Part shown: positions 34,077 through 42,093 of the stretch, piece after piece | How positions within the stretch are numbered: the stretch's first letter is position 1 | Layout of the letters: each line of letters opens with the position of its first letter | NCBI GenBank assembly: GCA_934435205.1 | Contig: CAKSAK010000001.1 | Location: 186,001 to 250,000, forward strand | DNA from: an uncultured Ruminococcus sp. | GTDB lineage: Bacteria; Bacillota; Clostridia; Oscillospirales; Ruminococcaceae | Length of the DNA stretch: 64,000 nt | Direction: 5' to 3' | Program-made: the position numbers and the translations under genes | Notes under the pieces: generated by a model | Told to the model about the DNA's origin: nothing | Seen by the model: only the letters and a program-made list of their open reading frames with translations | The model's database searches: none

Positions 34077-35405
34077 CTACATTTTTGAGCCGATAAGGTC
34101 ATAATCCATAGTATCGTCAATTTTTACCTTGACATACTCTCCGACCCTGACTTTATCCTCGCTCAGGAAGAATATCTTTCCGTCTATCTCAGGTGCGTCC
34201 GCCTGACTTCTGCCGTAGTAGCACTCGGCATATCTGTCAAAGCCCTCGCACACAACCTCCACCTCGCTGTCAAGTGCAGCTTCGTTAAGGCTGTCGGAAA
34301 TGATCATCTGTTCTTCCATTATTATCTCAGCTCTGCGCTCTCTGTCCTTCAAAGGCACCTGATCTTCAAACTTCTCCGCAGGCGTACCCTCCTCAGGTGA
34401 GTAAGCAAAACAGCCGAGCCTTTCAAAGCGAATTTCTTTTACAAACTCGCAAAGCTCCTCGAACTGTTCCTCAGTTTCCCCTGGGAAACCTGTGATAAGA
34501 GTAGTCCTCAGCGTGATATCAGGTATCTTCTCTCTTATCTTCTTTATAAGTGCCGTAAGGGTCTCTCTGTCGCCGTGGCGGTTCATTCTTTTAAGTATGG
34601 TCTTGTCGCAGTGCTGTATAGGCATATCAAGATACTTTACAAGCTTGTCCTCTTTAGCGATAACGTCCAGCAATTCGTCCGTTATCCTCTCAGGGTAGCA
34701 GTAAAGCGTTCTTATCCACTTGAAGCCGTCTATCTCACAAAGTGCTGTAAGCAGCCCAGGAAGCATAGACTTGCCGTAGATATCCTCGCCATAGCGTGTT
34801 GTATCCTGCGCCACAACTACAAGCTCCGTCACGCCGTTCTCAGCCAGCCAACGAGCTTCCTTGATGATATCTTCCATGCGTCTGCTTCTGTATTTTCCTC
34901 TTATAGACGGGATAGCGCAGTAAGTGCAGTTGTTGCTGCAGCCCTCTGCAATTTTAATATAAGCATAGAAAGGCTCAGTAGAAATAATTCTTCCGCCCTC
35001 CATGGAAAGCTCAGTTTTTGCGCCATAAGAACAGACCGCCTGCTTATCCAGCAGTATCTCTCTTATGATATCGCAAATTTTTCCGTTAGAGCCTATTCCC
35101 ACAACAGCGTCAAGCTCAGGGATCTCCTTTTTCATTTCGTCACGGTATCTTTCAGCAAGACAGCCTGTAGCTATTACCGCCTTTATCCTGCCCTCCTGCT
35201 TGAGAGTACAGAATTCAAGTATAGTATCTATAGCCTCCTGTTTAGCCGACTCGATAAATCCACAGGTATTTATAATGACCACATCAGCAAGTGCGGCGTC
35301 AGAAACTATCTGAAAGCCCTCTTTGCGCAGATCATAGAGCATATGCTCAGCGTCCACCTGATTTTTAGGACATCCGAGAGAAACCATTCCCACTCTAGTT
35401 GCCAT
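34077..35405 (-). CDS. rimO: Ribosomal protein S12 methylthiotransferase
   Basis: The radical SAM enzyme adds a methylthio group to Asp of ribosomal protein S12. The 442-residue protein starts MATRVGMVSLGCPKNQVDAE, with the N-terminal Cys cluster (C12, later NTCG and TGCLAERY). The radical SAM motif CSNNCTYCAIPSIRGKYRSR follows, and a TRAM domain at the end (VRVGEYVKVKIDD). The start is the ATG with GGAGA upstream; codons before it lie in the leader. A promoter (TTGACA-17-GATAAT) precedes it. Confidence 0.96.
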   Translation of the reverse strand: MATRVGMVSLGCPKNQVDAEHMLYDLRKEGFQIVSDAALADVVIINTCGFIESAKQEAIDTILEFCTLKQEGRIKAVIATGCLAERYRDEMKKEIPELDAVVGIGSNGKICDIIREILLDKQAVCSYGAKTELSMEGGRIISTEPFYAYIKIAEGCSNNCTYCAIPSIRGKYRSRRMEDIIKEARWLAENGVTELVVVAQDTTRYGEDIYGKSMLPGLLTALCEIDGFKWIRTLYCYPERITDELLDVIAKEDKLVKYLDMPIQHCDKTILKRMNRHGDRETLTALIKKIREKIPDITLRTTLITGFPGETEEQFEELCEFVKEIRFERLGCFAYSPEEGTPAEKFEDQVPLKDRERRAEIIMEEQMIISDSLNEAALDSEVEVVCEGFDRYAECYYGRSQADAPEIDGKIFFLSEDKVRVGEYVKVKIDDTMDYDLIGSKM

Positions 35406-35466
35406 GAAAAAATCTCCAATCCTACACCGCCAACGGACGGCATAAAGTATCACAATAATCTATCTT

Positions 35467-35495
35467 ATTATCTCACTTTTGCACAGTTTTGTCAA
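35467..35495 (-). promoter_or_regulatory. rimO-pgsA promoter
   Basis: Minus strand TTGACA (35490-35495) and GATAAT (35467-35472) are 17 bp apart. Confidence 0.8.
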
Positions 35496-35596
35496 GCCCT
35501 TTTAGTCACTATTGTATGACAAAAATCAAAATATTTATGAAATTTCCACAAAGACCGACCCCCACGGCTCCCCTGCCCTGTTTTAGTAAAAATATG

Positions 35597-35625
35597 TTGA
35601 AATCAGGCAGAAAGTGTGGTATAAT
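35597..35625 (+). promoter_or_regulatory. Promoter of the toxin mRNA
   Basis: TTGAAA (35597-35602) and TATAAT (35620-35625) are 17 bp apart with an extended -10 (TGG). The predicted start is near 35632. Confidence 0.88.
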
Positions 35626-35638
35626 ATAGCCATGTCGG

Positions 35639-35658
35639 CTTCTTCCGCTAGGGAGGAG
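35639..35658 (+). promoter_or_regulatory. Hairpin that hides the toxin Shine-Dalgarno site
   Basis: CTTCTTCC-GCTA-GGGAGGAG forms an 8-bp stem (two G-U pairs) close to the predicted 5' end. It buries most of the SD AGGAGGT, as is usual for type I toxin mRNAs. Confidence 0.7.
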
Positions 35659-35691
35659 GTGAAACGGCTTGAATTTTATTATATCCTTTGT
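35659..35691 (+). repeat. Direct repeat pair, toxin side
   Basis: GTGAAACG (35659-35666) and ATTATATCCTTTGT (35678-35691) recur at 35816-35823 and 35831-35844. Here they frame the toxin start codon. The spacing between them is 11 bases here and 7 in the other copy. Confidence 0.9.
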
Positions 35692-35752
35692 ACTTTCTGT
35701 CTTGGCAAGCGTAGTTGGTTACTACATAAGCAAGTGGATCGACAGAAAGTAA
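35669..35752 (+). CDS. Candidate type I toxin, 27-aa membrane peptide (Fst/Ldr-like)
   Basis: A TTG start lies exactly 8 bases after the SD AGGAGGT (35654-35660). The 27-codon peptide is one hydrophobic helix (FIISFVLSVLASVVGYYI) followed by a charged end (SKWIDRK). This is the plan of Fst-type and holin-like type I toxins, which damage the membrane. A GTG at 35659 would open another frame (34 codons), but it lies inside the SD and gives no sensible protein. The message is read convergently with a small RNA that can pair to this start region. The toxic activity is inferred. Confidence 0.75.
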   Translation: MNFIISFVLSVLASVVGYYISKWIDRK

Positions 35753-35772
35753 GTCCGGCATGATCCCAAAAG

Positions 35773-35804
35773 AAAACCCCGAAAGTTGCAGCTTTCGGGG
35801 TTTT
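35773..35804. terminator. Shared bidirectional terminator of the toxin and antitoxin RNAs
   Basis: A perfect 13-bp stem AAAACCCCGAAAG/CTTTCGGGGTTTT with a 6-nt loop has T-rich sequence on both outer sides, so it can end both convergent RNAs. Confidence 0.93.
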
Positions 35805-35815
35805 CGCTTTTCAGC

Positions 35816-35844
35816 GTGAAACGACTGAAAATTATATCCTTTGT
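35816..35844 (+). repeat. Direct repeat pair, antitoxin side
   Basis: GTGAAACG and ATTATATCCTTTGT on the plus strand repeat the toxin start region exactly (22 matched bases in two blocks). The minus-strand RNA made here is complementary to the toxin mRNA. Confidence 0.9.
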
Positions 35845-35854
35845 GGTTACCTAT

Positions 35855-35883
35855 ATTATACACCACGCAATTTATTTTGTCAA
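35855..35883 (-). promoter_or_regulatory. Promoter of the antitoxin RNA
   Basis: Perfect TTGACA (35878-35883) and perfect TATAAT (35855-35860) on the minus strand are 17 bp apart. It is stronger by consensus than the toxin promoter. Confidence 0.9.
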
Positions 35884-35897
35884 GCACTTTTGCGCCG

Positions 35898-36746
35898 TCA
35901 GTTTTTCTTCTCAGGGTAAGTAACGGTTATCTCTGCCCCTGCTTCCTGCGACCAAACAACGTAATCAAGCTTTCCGTCATCAATAAAAACAGTGAAATAT
36001 GTGTCCTTAAGCTCCTCAGGAAGCTGTCCTTTTATCTTTTCTATGAACTTGTCCGTCTCTGTGGAAATGTAGTTCATGTACTCAAATTTGTAGCTTTTGT
36101 CCTTTGAAAGCTCCGTGACCGCCTTTTCAGCCGCCTCATATACCGCCTGAGCGTTAGCCTCAGCCTTTTCTGAGTTTTCGTCAGTTATAATTCCGTCTGC
36201 ATACGCCTGCGCCTTTGAGCCTGCAAAGCAAACTTTCCAATCATTGTCCTTGTCAAGCACCATAAGAATATACTGCGATGAAGTGACCTCTCCCTCAGAG
36301 CTGTCATAAGCTATGGTCACATAAAGCTCCGCCGCCTTTGAATACTCCTCCGAGATGTTCACTTTGTCGATAAAGCCGCACTTATCCTTGTCAAAGCTGT
36401 ATCTTACTCCGCTTATCTGCTCGTCCTCACCGTATTCATTGTCACCGCCCATGTTCTTTTTCATGTATTCATAGTCAGCGGCATAATCGTCTGTCATAAG
36501 CTTTACCATTGATTGGTCAAACTCAGCGTTTGCGGCTTTAAGATACATTGCCGCAACGTCCTTTGCCTCTTCAAGCGGGTCAGCGGCTTCTTCGCTTTCC
36601 GTATCAGTACCCTGCGTTGTCACAGCGTTTTCACTGCCCTGAACACTTTCCGCAGGCTGAGAGCTATCTGTGCCGCCAAAGCTCAGCGAACAGCCTGTCA
36701 TGACCGCCGCACTCAGTATAGCCGCCGCAAAAATGATCTTTTTCAT
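35898..36746 (-). CDS. Lipoprotein of unknown function
   Basis: The 282-residue protein has a lipoprotein signal (MKKIIFAAAILSAAVMTGCS, lipid on Cys 19) and a Ser/Thr/Glu-rich linker to about residue 58. The folded part has two halves (YLKAANAEFDQSMVKLMTDD; AVTELSKDKSYKFEYMNYIS) that resemble DUF5105-type clostridial lipoproteins. The role is unknown. It is the last gene of the recA run and lies 12 bases after recX. No terminator of its own is seen before the antitoxin promoter, which begins 15 bases after its stop. Confidence 0.8.
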   Translation of the reverse strand: MKKIIFAAAILSAAVMTGCSLSFGGTDSSQPAESVQGSENAVTTQGTDTESEEAADPLEEAKDVAAMYLKAANAEFDQSMVKLMTDDYAADYEYMKKNMGGDNEYGEDEQISGVRYSFDKDKCGFIDKVNISEEYSKAAELYVTIAYDSSEGEVTSSQYILMVLDKDNDWKVCFAGSKAQAYADGIITDENSEKAEANAQAVYEAAEKAVTELSKDKSYKFEYMNYISTETDKFIEKIKGQLPEELKDTYFTVFIDDGKLDYVVWSQEAGAEITVTYPEKKN

Positions 36747-36757
36747 TCTTTGCTCCT

Positions 36758-37378
36758 TTATTCGTCGCCGTACTCCTGTTTTATGTCAGCAAGCACCTCT
36801 TTTATTATGTCGTATGAATACCCCAAACGCACAAGGGCGTTTTTCACCTTTATGTCACCCTTTTCTCCGTCAAGATATCTGAGATACTTCCGCTCCACAA
36901 GCTCATACAGCCGTTCGTATGTACCCTCGCTGTATTCCTCCAGAGCCTCCTCTATTATAGGCTTTGTAAGCCCTTTCTGCCTCATCTGCTGATAAGCCCG
37001 ATAATAGCCATACTTACGCACTTCCACATAGGTCCTCGCAAGTCCCTGAGCATACCGTCTGTCATTAACCGTTCCAAGCTCCAGCATCTTATCCATTACA
37101 GCGTCGCATATCTCCTCACTGTAATTTTTTTCAAGCTTCTTGTAAAGCTCCAAATAGGAATAGTCTCTGTAATCAAGGAGATACAAAGCTCTTTCCTTAG
37201 CCTTTCTGAACTCGTTATCAAAAACTATCTTCTCCCAGGCAGACTCAGGCATATCAAGCCCTGCTCTCAGACCATAGGCAGACACTATCTCGTAGTTGAG
37301 AAAAGCCGTTTCGCCTTCCTCAAACTCTATCATGTATGTGCTGCCCTTGTATTTTGAAACGCCCGTTATTTTAAGCAT
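36758..37378 (-). CDS. recX: Regulatory protein RecX
   Basis: The 206-residue all-helical protein has the RecX three-helix repeats (RALYLLDYRDYSYLELYKKL; LGTVNDRRYAQGLARTYVEV; GYYRAYQQMRQKGLTKPIIE). RecX modulates RecA filament growth. The gene is 3 bases after the recA stop, so the two are co-translated. Confidence 0.93.
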   Translation of the reverse strand: MLKITGVSKYKGSTYMIEFEEGETAFLNYEIVSAYGLRAGLDMPESAWEKIVFDNEFRKAKERALYLLDYRDYSYLELYKKLEKNYSEEICDAVMDKMLELGTVNDRRYAQGLARTYVEVRKYGYYRAYQQMRQKGLTKPIIEEALEEYSEGTYERLYELVERKYLRYLDGEKGDIKVKNALVRLGYSYDIIKEVLADIKQEYGDE

Positions 37379-37381
37379 TTA

Positions 37382-38632
37382 TCAGTCACCAAGCTCGCTT
37401 ATGTCCACAGGAGCGAACTCCTCGAAGTCCTCCTCAGGCTTTGCCACAACAGACTTGTCGCCTGCCGCCTTGCGTATCTTCTTCTCAGGCTTGTCAGCCG
37501 ACGGTTCTTCATTTGCGCTCTGAGCCGCCGCACCTGCGTTAGCTTTTTCTTCAAGCTTCTTGGTCTTTTTATCCTTCTGCGCCGCAAGTACAAGCTCTGC
37601 CTGATGTTCCTTTATCTTGGCTTCTATCTCGCCCATGATGTCAGGATTGTTCTGCAGGAACTCCTTAGCGTTGTCACGTCCCTGACCAAGCTTCATATCG
37701 TTGTAGCTGAACCAAGCTCCGCCCTTCTTAACGATATCAAGGTCAACCGCCATGTCAAGCACCTCGCCCACACGGGAGATACCCTTGCCGTACATGATAT
37801 CGAACTCGCACTCCTTGAAAGGCGGTGCTACCTTGTTCTTTACCACCTTGCATTTTGTTCTGTTACCAATGACCTCGGAGCCGTTCTTGATCTGCTCGCC
37901 ACGTCTTACCTCTATTCTTACAGACGCATAGAATTTGAGCGCACGTCCGCCTGGAGTAGTTTCAGGGTTTCCGTACATAACGCCTATCTTCTCACGGACC
38001 TGATTGATAAATATAGCCGTTGTATTTGACTTTGCGATAACAGATGTGAGCTTTCTCATAGCCTGAGACATAAGTCTTGCAAGCTGACCAACGTGAGTGT
38101 CGCCCATTTCGCCGTCTATCTCAGATTTTGTTACCATTGCCGCAACAGAGTCGATAACGATACAATCAACAGCGCCCGAACGTGCCAGAGCCTCAGCTAT
38201 CTCCAAAGCCTGCTCACCACTGTCAGGCTGAGATACCAGCATATTGTCGATATCAACGCCCAGCTGACCTGCATAAACAGGGTCAAGAGCATGCTCAACG
38301 TCGATAAAAGCTACCTCACCGCCCATTTTCTGCGTTTCTGCGATAACATGAAGTGCAACAGTCGTCTTACCTGATGACTCAGGTCCGTATATCTCGATAA
38401 TTCTTCCTCTCGGCACGCCGCCAATACCAAGCGCCATATCAAGTGTCATAGAGCCTGTCGGTATAGCCTCGATATCCATAGCCTTAGCCTCGCCAAGCTT
38501 CATGATCGCACCCTTGCCGAACTGCTTTTCAATATATGCTATCGCCGTGTCAAGAGCCTTTTTCTTTTCCTCTGCGTCAGTTATTTTTACTACCGTCTTA
38601 ACGGCTTCTTTTTTCTTCTTGTCTATCGCCAT
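37382..38632 (-). CDS. recA: Recombinase RecA
   Basis: The 416-residue protein has Walker A GPESSGKTT (about residues 84-92), the L1 and L2 regions, FINQVREKIGVMYGNPETTPGG, and Walker B VDCIVIDSVAA. RecA drives homologous strand exchange and the SOS response. The C-terminus is longer than usual by about 50 residues and is rich in Lys, Glu and Ala. The ATG follows an AGGGAGGT RBS. A convincing SOS box was not found upstream. Confidence 0.98.
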   Translation of the reverse strand: MAIDKKKKEAVKTVVKITDAEEKKKALDTAIAYIEKQFGKGAIMKLGEAKAMDIEAIPTGSMTLDMALGIGGVPRGRIIEIYGPESSGKTTVALHVIAETQKMGGEVAFIDVEHALDPVYAGQLGVDIDNMLVSQPDSGEQALEIAEALARSGAVDCIVIDSVAAMVTKSEIDGEMGDTHVGQLARLMSQAMRKLTSVIAKSNTTAIFINQVREKIGVMYGNPETTPGGRALKFYASVRIEVRRGEQIKNGSEVIGNRTKCKVVKNKVAPPFKECEFDIMYGKGISRVGEVLDMAVDLDIVKKGGAWFSYNDMKLGQGRDNAKEFLQNNPDIMGEIEAKIKEHQAELVLAAQKDKKTKKLEEKANAGAAAQSANEEPSADKPEKKIRKAAGDKSVVAKPEEDFEEFAPVDISELGD

Positions 38633-38746
38633 TTTATATGACCTCCCTATCTTATCGGTGTTTTATCCGTATCTATATCATAACACACTAACTGTCCGTT
38701 TGTCTGTACAGTAAACAAATTTTATCTATCTGTACAAATTTTCGTA

Positions 38747-39568
38747 CTATTTCTCATAAATGCCCGAAACACAGCGGTAAACTCCGCACAAGTCTTTCCT
38801 GCATCTAACGTTTTTAAAGCCGTGCTGTATCATCAGGCGCATTACTTCGTCCTCCTGACCGATACCGATCTCAAAAAGCATGACTCCGCCGTTTTTAAGC
38901 TTTTTCTTCCACTTGCGAACTATCTCACGATAGAAGTCCAAGCCGTCCTCACCGCCGAAAAGAGCCTCCGCAGGCTCAAAAGTGACCTCACGCTGTAAAG
39001 CGTCCATGTCCTCGGTTGTGAGATAAGGGGGATTGCACACCATAAGGTCAGCCTCAGGCATATCCTCCACAAGCTTTTCGTCTGTAACGTCGCCCATGAC
39101 TATCTCAGCCTCTGAGCCGTTCAGACTTATATTCTCACGGAGATATTTCGCCGCCTTTTCAGACTTCTCCACACACACTGCCCGACCGCAGTCAAGCTTC
39201 TTTTCAAGGGTGATACCAATGCACCCCGAGCCTGAACAAAGGTCTATAACAGTGATATCCTTCTTGTCTGCAAACATCTTCAAAGCCGTGTCAACAATAG
39301 TTTCCGTGTCCTGACGTGGTATCAGCACACCCTCGCCCACCTTGAAAGGCAGACCGTAAAACTCCCACTGTCCAAGGAGATACTGCAAAGGATAACCCTC
39401 ACAGCGGCGTACGATAATGTCGCTTATACGCTTTTCCTGCTCAGTGGTGATATCCTCCCCCTCAGCCACATCTTCAAACACCCATGTGACCTCGCAGGCA
39501 GCGTTCTCGCCCAGACCGCTTTCTTCAAGCAGACCCACGCATTTATCGAACAATTCCTTTTTTACCAT
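38747..39568 (-). CDS. prmC: Peptide chain release factor N5-glutamine methyltransferase
   Basis: The enzyme methylates the GGQ glutamine of release factors. The 273-residue protein has an N-terminal helical domain, LIPRQDTETIVDTAL, the SAM loop VIDLCSGSGCIGITLEK and the NPPY motif VCNPPYLTTEDM. Its start overlaps the DUF1385 stop by 7 bases, the usual gene pair. prfA, often next, is absent here. Confidence 0.95.
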   Translation of the reverse strand: MVKKELFDKCVGLLEESGLGENAACEVTWVFEDVAEGEDITTEQEKRISDIIVRRCEGYPLQYLLGQWEFYGLPFKVGEGVLIPRQDTETIVDTALKMFADKKDITVIDLCSGSGCIGITLEKKLDCGRAVCVEKSEKAAKYLRENISLNGSEAEIVMGDVTDEKLVEDMPEADLMVCNPPYLTTEDMDALQREVTFEPAEALFGGEDGLDFYREIVRKWKKKLKNGGVMLFEIGIGQEDEVMRLMIQHGFKNVRCRKDLCGVYRCVSGIYEK

Positions 39569-40524
39569 TTGTCATCTTCCTTATTTTCAGGTATGCAAGC
39601 CTTTAGTGCTGCGATCGCACACTCTATCTGACTTTCGTCAGGCTCGCTTGTAGTTATCCTCTGTATCCACAGACCCGGTGCAGAGATTATCTTAGTGAAA
39701 ATATTGTCATATCTTCCCGCAAGCCTTATAAGCTCGTAAGCAATGCCAGTAACGATAGGCAGAAGCGCTATCTTTATAACAACTCTCAGAAAAATGTTTG
39801 CCCATGATACTCTGAATATTGTGTTTACAAAAATGCTTATGAAAAGCACAAGGAAAATAAAGCTCGTTCCACAGCGAGGGTGAAAACGTGTGTATTTCTT
39901 CACGTTCTCTACTGTCAGCTCCTCTTCATGCTCATAGCAAGCGATAGTCTTGTGTTCAGCGCCGTGATACTCGTATGTGCGTCTAATATCCTTAGTAAGC
40001 GCCGTCAAAGCCGTGTAGCCAATGAAAATAGCTATCTTCAAAACACCCTCGATAAGATTTTTGCCGAATGCCGACAGGTGAACGAACTTGCTTATGAATT
40101 TAGACACCACTGACGGCAGATACATAAACAGCAATATTGCCAGACCCACGCCCAGCACCATTGATATCGCCGTGATGATAGGTCCGAGCTTGTCCCCCAG
40201 TTTATCGTCAAGCCACTGTTCAAACTTGGTCTGCTCCTCCTCATCGTCCTCCGTCATCTGCTTCTCAGCCGACCTTGTAAGGCACTTGTAGCCGTCTATA
40301 AGAGAAGTAAGAAAGCTGAAAATGCCCCTCACAAAAGGCGTTTTCCTATACCAAGGCGTATCTTTTCCGCCTTTTATCGCCCACTCCTCTAAGTCTATGG
40401 TGCCGTCAGGCAGGCGGCAAGCCATAGCTGCCTTGTGGATACCACGCATCATAACGCCCTCGATAACAGCCTGTCCGCCGATCTTTGACTTGAATTTTTC
40501 CTTGCTTTGTGCTTTACTGCTCAT
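39562..40524 (-). CDS. DUF1385 membrane protein
   Basis: The 320-residue protein carries the family signature near the start (KIGGQAVIEGVMMRG). Membrane segments lie around residues 130-165 and 220-265, with HPRCGTSFIFLVLFISI in between and YELIRLAGRY later. The function is unknown; it is nearly always found just upstream of prmC. The start with SD AAAGGAAAG was chosen; a start five codons earlier is possible. Confidence 0.92.
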   Translation of the reverse strand: MSSKAQSKEKFKSKIGGQAVIEGVMMRGIHKAAMACRLPDGTIDLEEWAIKGGKDTPWYRKTPFVRGIFSFLTSLIDGYKCLTRSAEKQMTEDDEEEQTKFEQWLDDKLGDKLGPIITAISMVLGVGLAILLFMYLPSVVSKFISKFVHLSAFGKNLIEGVLKIAIFIGYTALTALTKDIRRTYEYHGAEHKTIACYEHEEELTVENVKKYTRFHPRCGTSFIFLVLFISIFVNTIFRVSWANIFLRVVIKIALLPIVTGIAYELIRLAGRYDNIFTKIISAPGLWIQRITTSEPDESQIECAIAALKACIPENKEDDKW

Positions 40525-40553
40525 TTTCTTTCCTTTCAAGGCGGTGCGTGCGT

Positions 40554-42059
40554 CTACTGCACGTTGTCGTTGTTTTCGATAGGCTCAGAAGAAATAAGCT
40601 CCACGTCTACAGTTGCCTGATTGTCAGGCTTTTTCTTCTGCTCGATACAAGGGAGCGTTATCATCACTGTTGTACCTACTCCCTGTTCACTGTTTATCTC
40701 CAGCGTACCGCCATGCCGCTGAATGATCTCGTCTGCCACCGCAAGACCTATTCCCGAACCACGTCTTGTATGGTTCGCCTTAAAGAATTTCGTCTTGACC
40801 TTTGGCAGGTCTTCCTTTGATATTCCCATGCCCGTATCGGAAATGGAAATACATATCTCATTGTCCTCCTCATAAGCCTCCACCGATACAGTGTCGCCCT
40901 TGTTGGAGTATTTGATAGCGTTGTCCACAATATTTATGAACACCTGACGAAGCCTGTTCTTGTCGCCGTAAACAAACGGGAGCATTTTCGGCTCGTAGTA
41001 ATTGAGAGTGATGCCAAGCGCCTTTGCCCTCTCCTGATAGATAAGCACAGTTTCCCCAAGCTCCGCAAGAATATCTATAGTATCCATAATAAGCGTGAGT
41101 CTGTTGTCCTGAATCCTTGAAAAGTCAAGAAGCTCCTCCACCATTTGTGAAAGCCTCTCAGTCTCACTTGTGATGACTCTCATACCCTTCTTGAAGGTTT
41201 CCTTGTCCTCATACATACTGGTAACAGTTTCCGTCCAGCCTCTTATGGCGGTAAGCGGAGTTCTCAGCTCATGAGATACAGAGGATATGAACTCGTTCTT
41301 CATCTGTTCTGTATTAGAAAGCTCCTGCGCCATGTAGTTGATAGAGTCGCAAAGCTCGCCAAGCTCGTCATTGCGCTTCTTTTCAAGACGTTCGCTGAAA
41401 TCTCCCGTAGCATACCGCCTCGTAATGCTGTTTATGCTTCTTATAGGCAAAACAATAGATTTGATAAAAAACATTCCCGAGAAAAACATAAGCATTATGA
41501 CAGCCACAACGATAGCCGTGATTATCATTGACATAATAAAGATCTGATGGTCGATATTTTTCATGGAAGACAACATTCTCAGTGCTTCATATTCGCTACC
41601 CTTCGGGGATATGACTGACGTTATCGCCATGACCTTTTCCCCTGTTGACAGCTCATATATCTGCGTGCCTATTCCCGTGTCGGACTTCTTTGCGTCCTCA
41701 TAATCGGTCATGTTGTCATTTTCCGAGGGCGAGAAGCCTGATGATGTAACATCGACCTCACCGTCGGTCTTGATAGCCATAAGCTCTATCTTGTCTTTCT
41801 CGTCATAGCTTTCCACAAGAGAGCGTATCTGAGAATTATAGTTAGTCTGCTCGTCACCTGAAGCGTTCACTACCGCCGTGGTGACTATCTTCATTTTAGA
41901 TGTAAGATACTGCCTTGTGGAGCTGTAGTAATAATTCCTCACCACCACGATAAGCAGTATTTCAAGCACCACAAGTATTCCCACGACCACCCCGAGGTTG
42001 TTTCTCAGCCAGTGCTGTGTGATACTGTGTCTGCCGTTTTTTCTGTTTTTTCCGCTCAA
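40554..42059 (-). CDS. Membrane sensor histidine kinase
   Basis: The 501-residue kinase has two membrane helices (about residues 22-45 and 172-198) around an extracellular sensor of about 125 residues. A HAMP domain follows, then the HisKA box SSVSHELRTPLTAIRGW with the phosphorylated His. The HATPase domain shows VDNAIKYSNKG, ISDTGMGISKEDLPKV and GSGIGLAVADEIIQRHGG. It pairs with the response regulator 34 bases upstream. The input signal is unknown. The acidic tail lacks a known domain. Confidence 0.95.
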   Translation of the reverse strand: MSGKNRKNGRHSITQHWLRNNLGVVVGILVVLEILLIVVVRNYYYSSTRQYLTSKMKIVTTAVVNASGDEQTNYNSQIRSLVESYDEKDKIELMAIKTDGEVDVTSSGFSPSENDNMTDYEDAKKSDTGIGTQIYELSTGEKVMAITSVISPKGSEYEALRMLSSMKNIDHQIFIMSMIITAIVVAVIMLMFFSGMFFIKSIVLPIRSINSITRRYATGDFSERLEKKRNDELGELCDSINYMAQELSNTEQMKNEFISSVSHELRTPLTAIRGWTETVTSMYEDKETFKKGMRVITSETERLSQMVEELLDFSRIQDNRLTLIMDTIDILAELGETVLIYQERAKALGITLNYYEPKMLPFVYGDKNRLRQVFINIVDNAIKYSNKGDTVSVEAYEEDNEICISISDTGMGISKEDLPKVKTKFFKANHTRRGSGIGLAVADEIIQRHGGTLEINSEQGVGTTVMITLPCIEQKKKPDNQATVDVELISSEPIENNDNVQ

Positions 42060-42093
42060 CTGATAAAAACTCCGTTCATCATGTTTTCACAGC

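Larger units (their letters stand above)
35770..35848 (-). ncRNA. Candidate antitoxin RNA of the type I module (~75-80 nt)
   Basis: This RNA starts near 35848 from a perfect promoter on the minus strand and ends at the shared terminator. Its 5' part contains the complements of GTGAAACG and ATTATATCCTTTGT, so it can pair in trans with the toxin translation start. Its 3' part is antisense to the toxin mRNA terminator. A small hairpin CGCT-GAAA-AGCG (about 35806-35817) lies between. The layout equals RNA II of the Enterococcus par locus. It could also come from read-through of the upstream lipoprotein gene. Confidence 0.72.

Noticed and set aside
34575..35519. 314-codon plus-strand frame opposite rimO
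   Set aside because: rimO is certain on the minus strand; the antisense frame has no recognisable motif and its composition is biased to Cys, Arg and Ser as expected of a shadow.
35659..35763. GTG-started 34-codon alternative frame over the toxin gene
   Set aside because: Its GTG lies in the SD itself and the product mixes basic and Cys residues with no pattern; the TTG frame has ideal SD spacing and gives a membrane helix.
35648..35887. 79-codon minus-strand frame across the toxin-antitoxin locus
   Set aside because: It crosses the shared terminator and both promoters, has no RBS, and is the antisense of the toxin mRNA; the small RNA interpretation explains the region better.
38633..38746. 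SOS (LexA) box upstream of recA
   Set aside because: AAAC-GGAC-AGTT has only loose resemblance to the Firmicutes box GAACnnnnGTTC and its arms do not match; not reported as a site.
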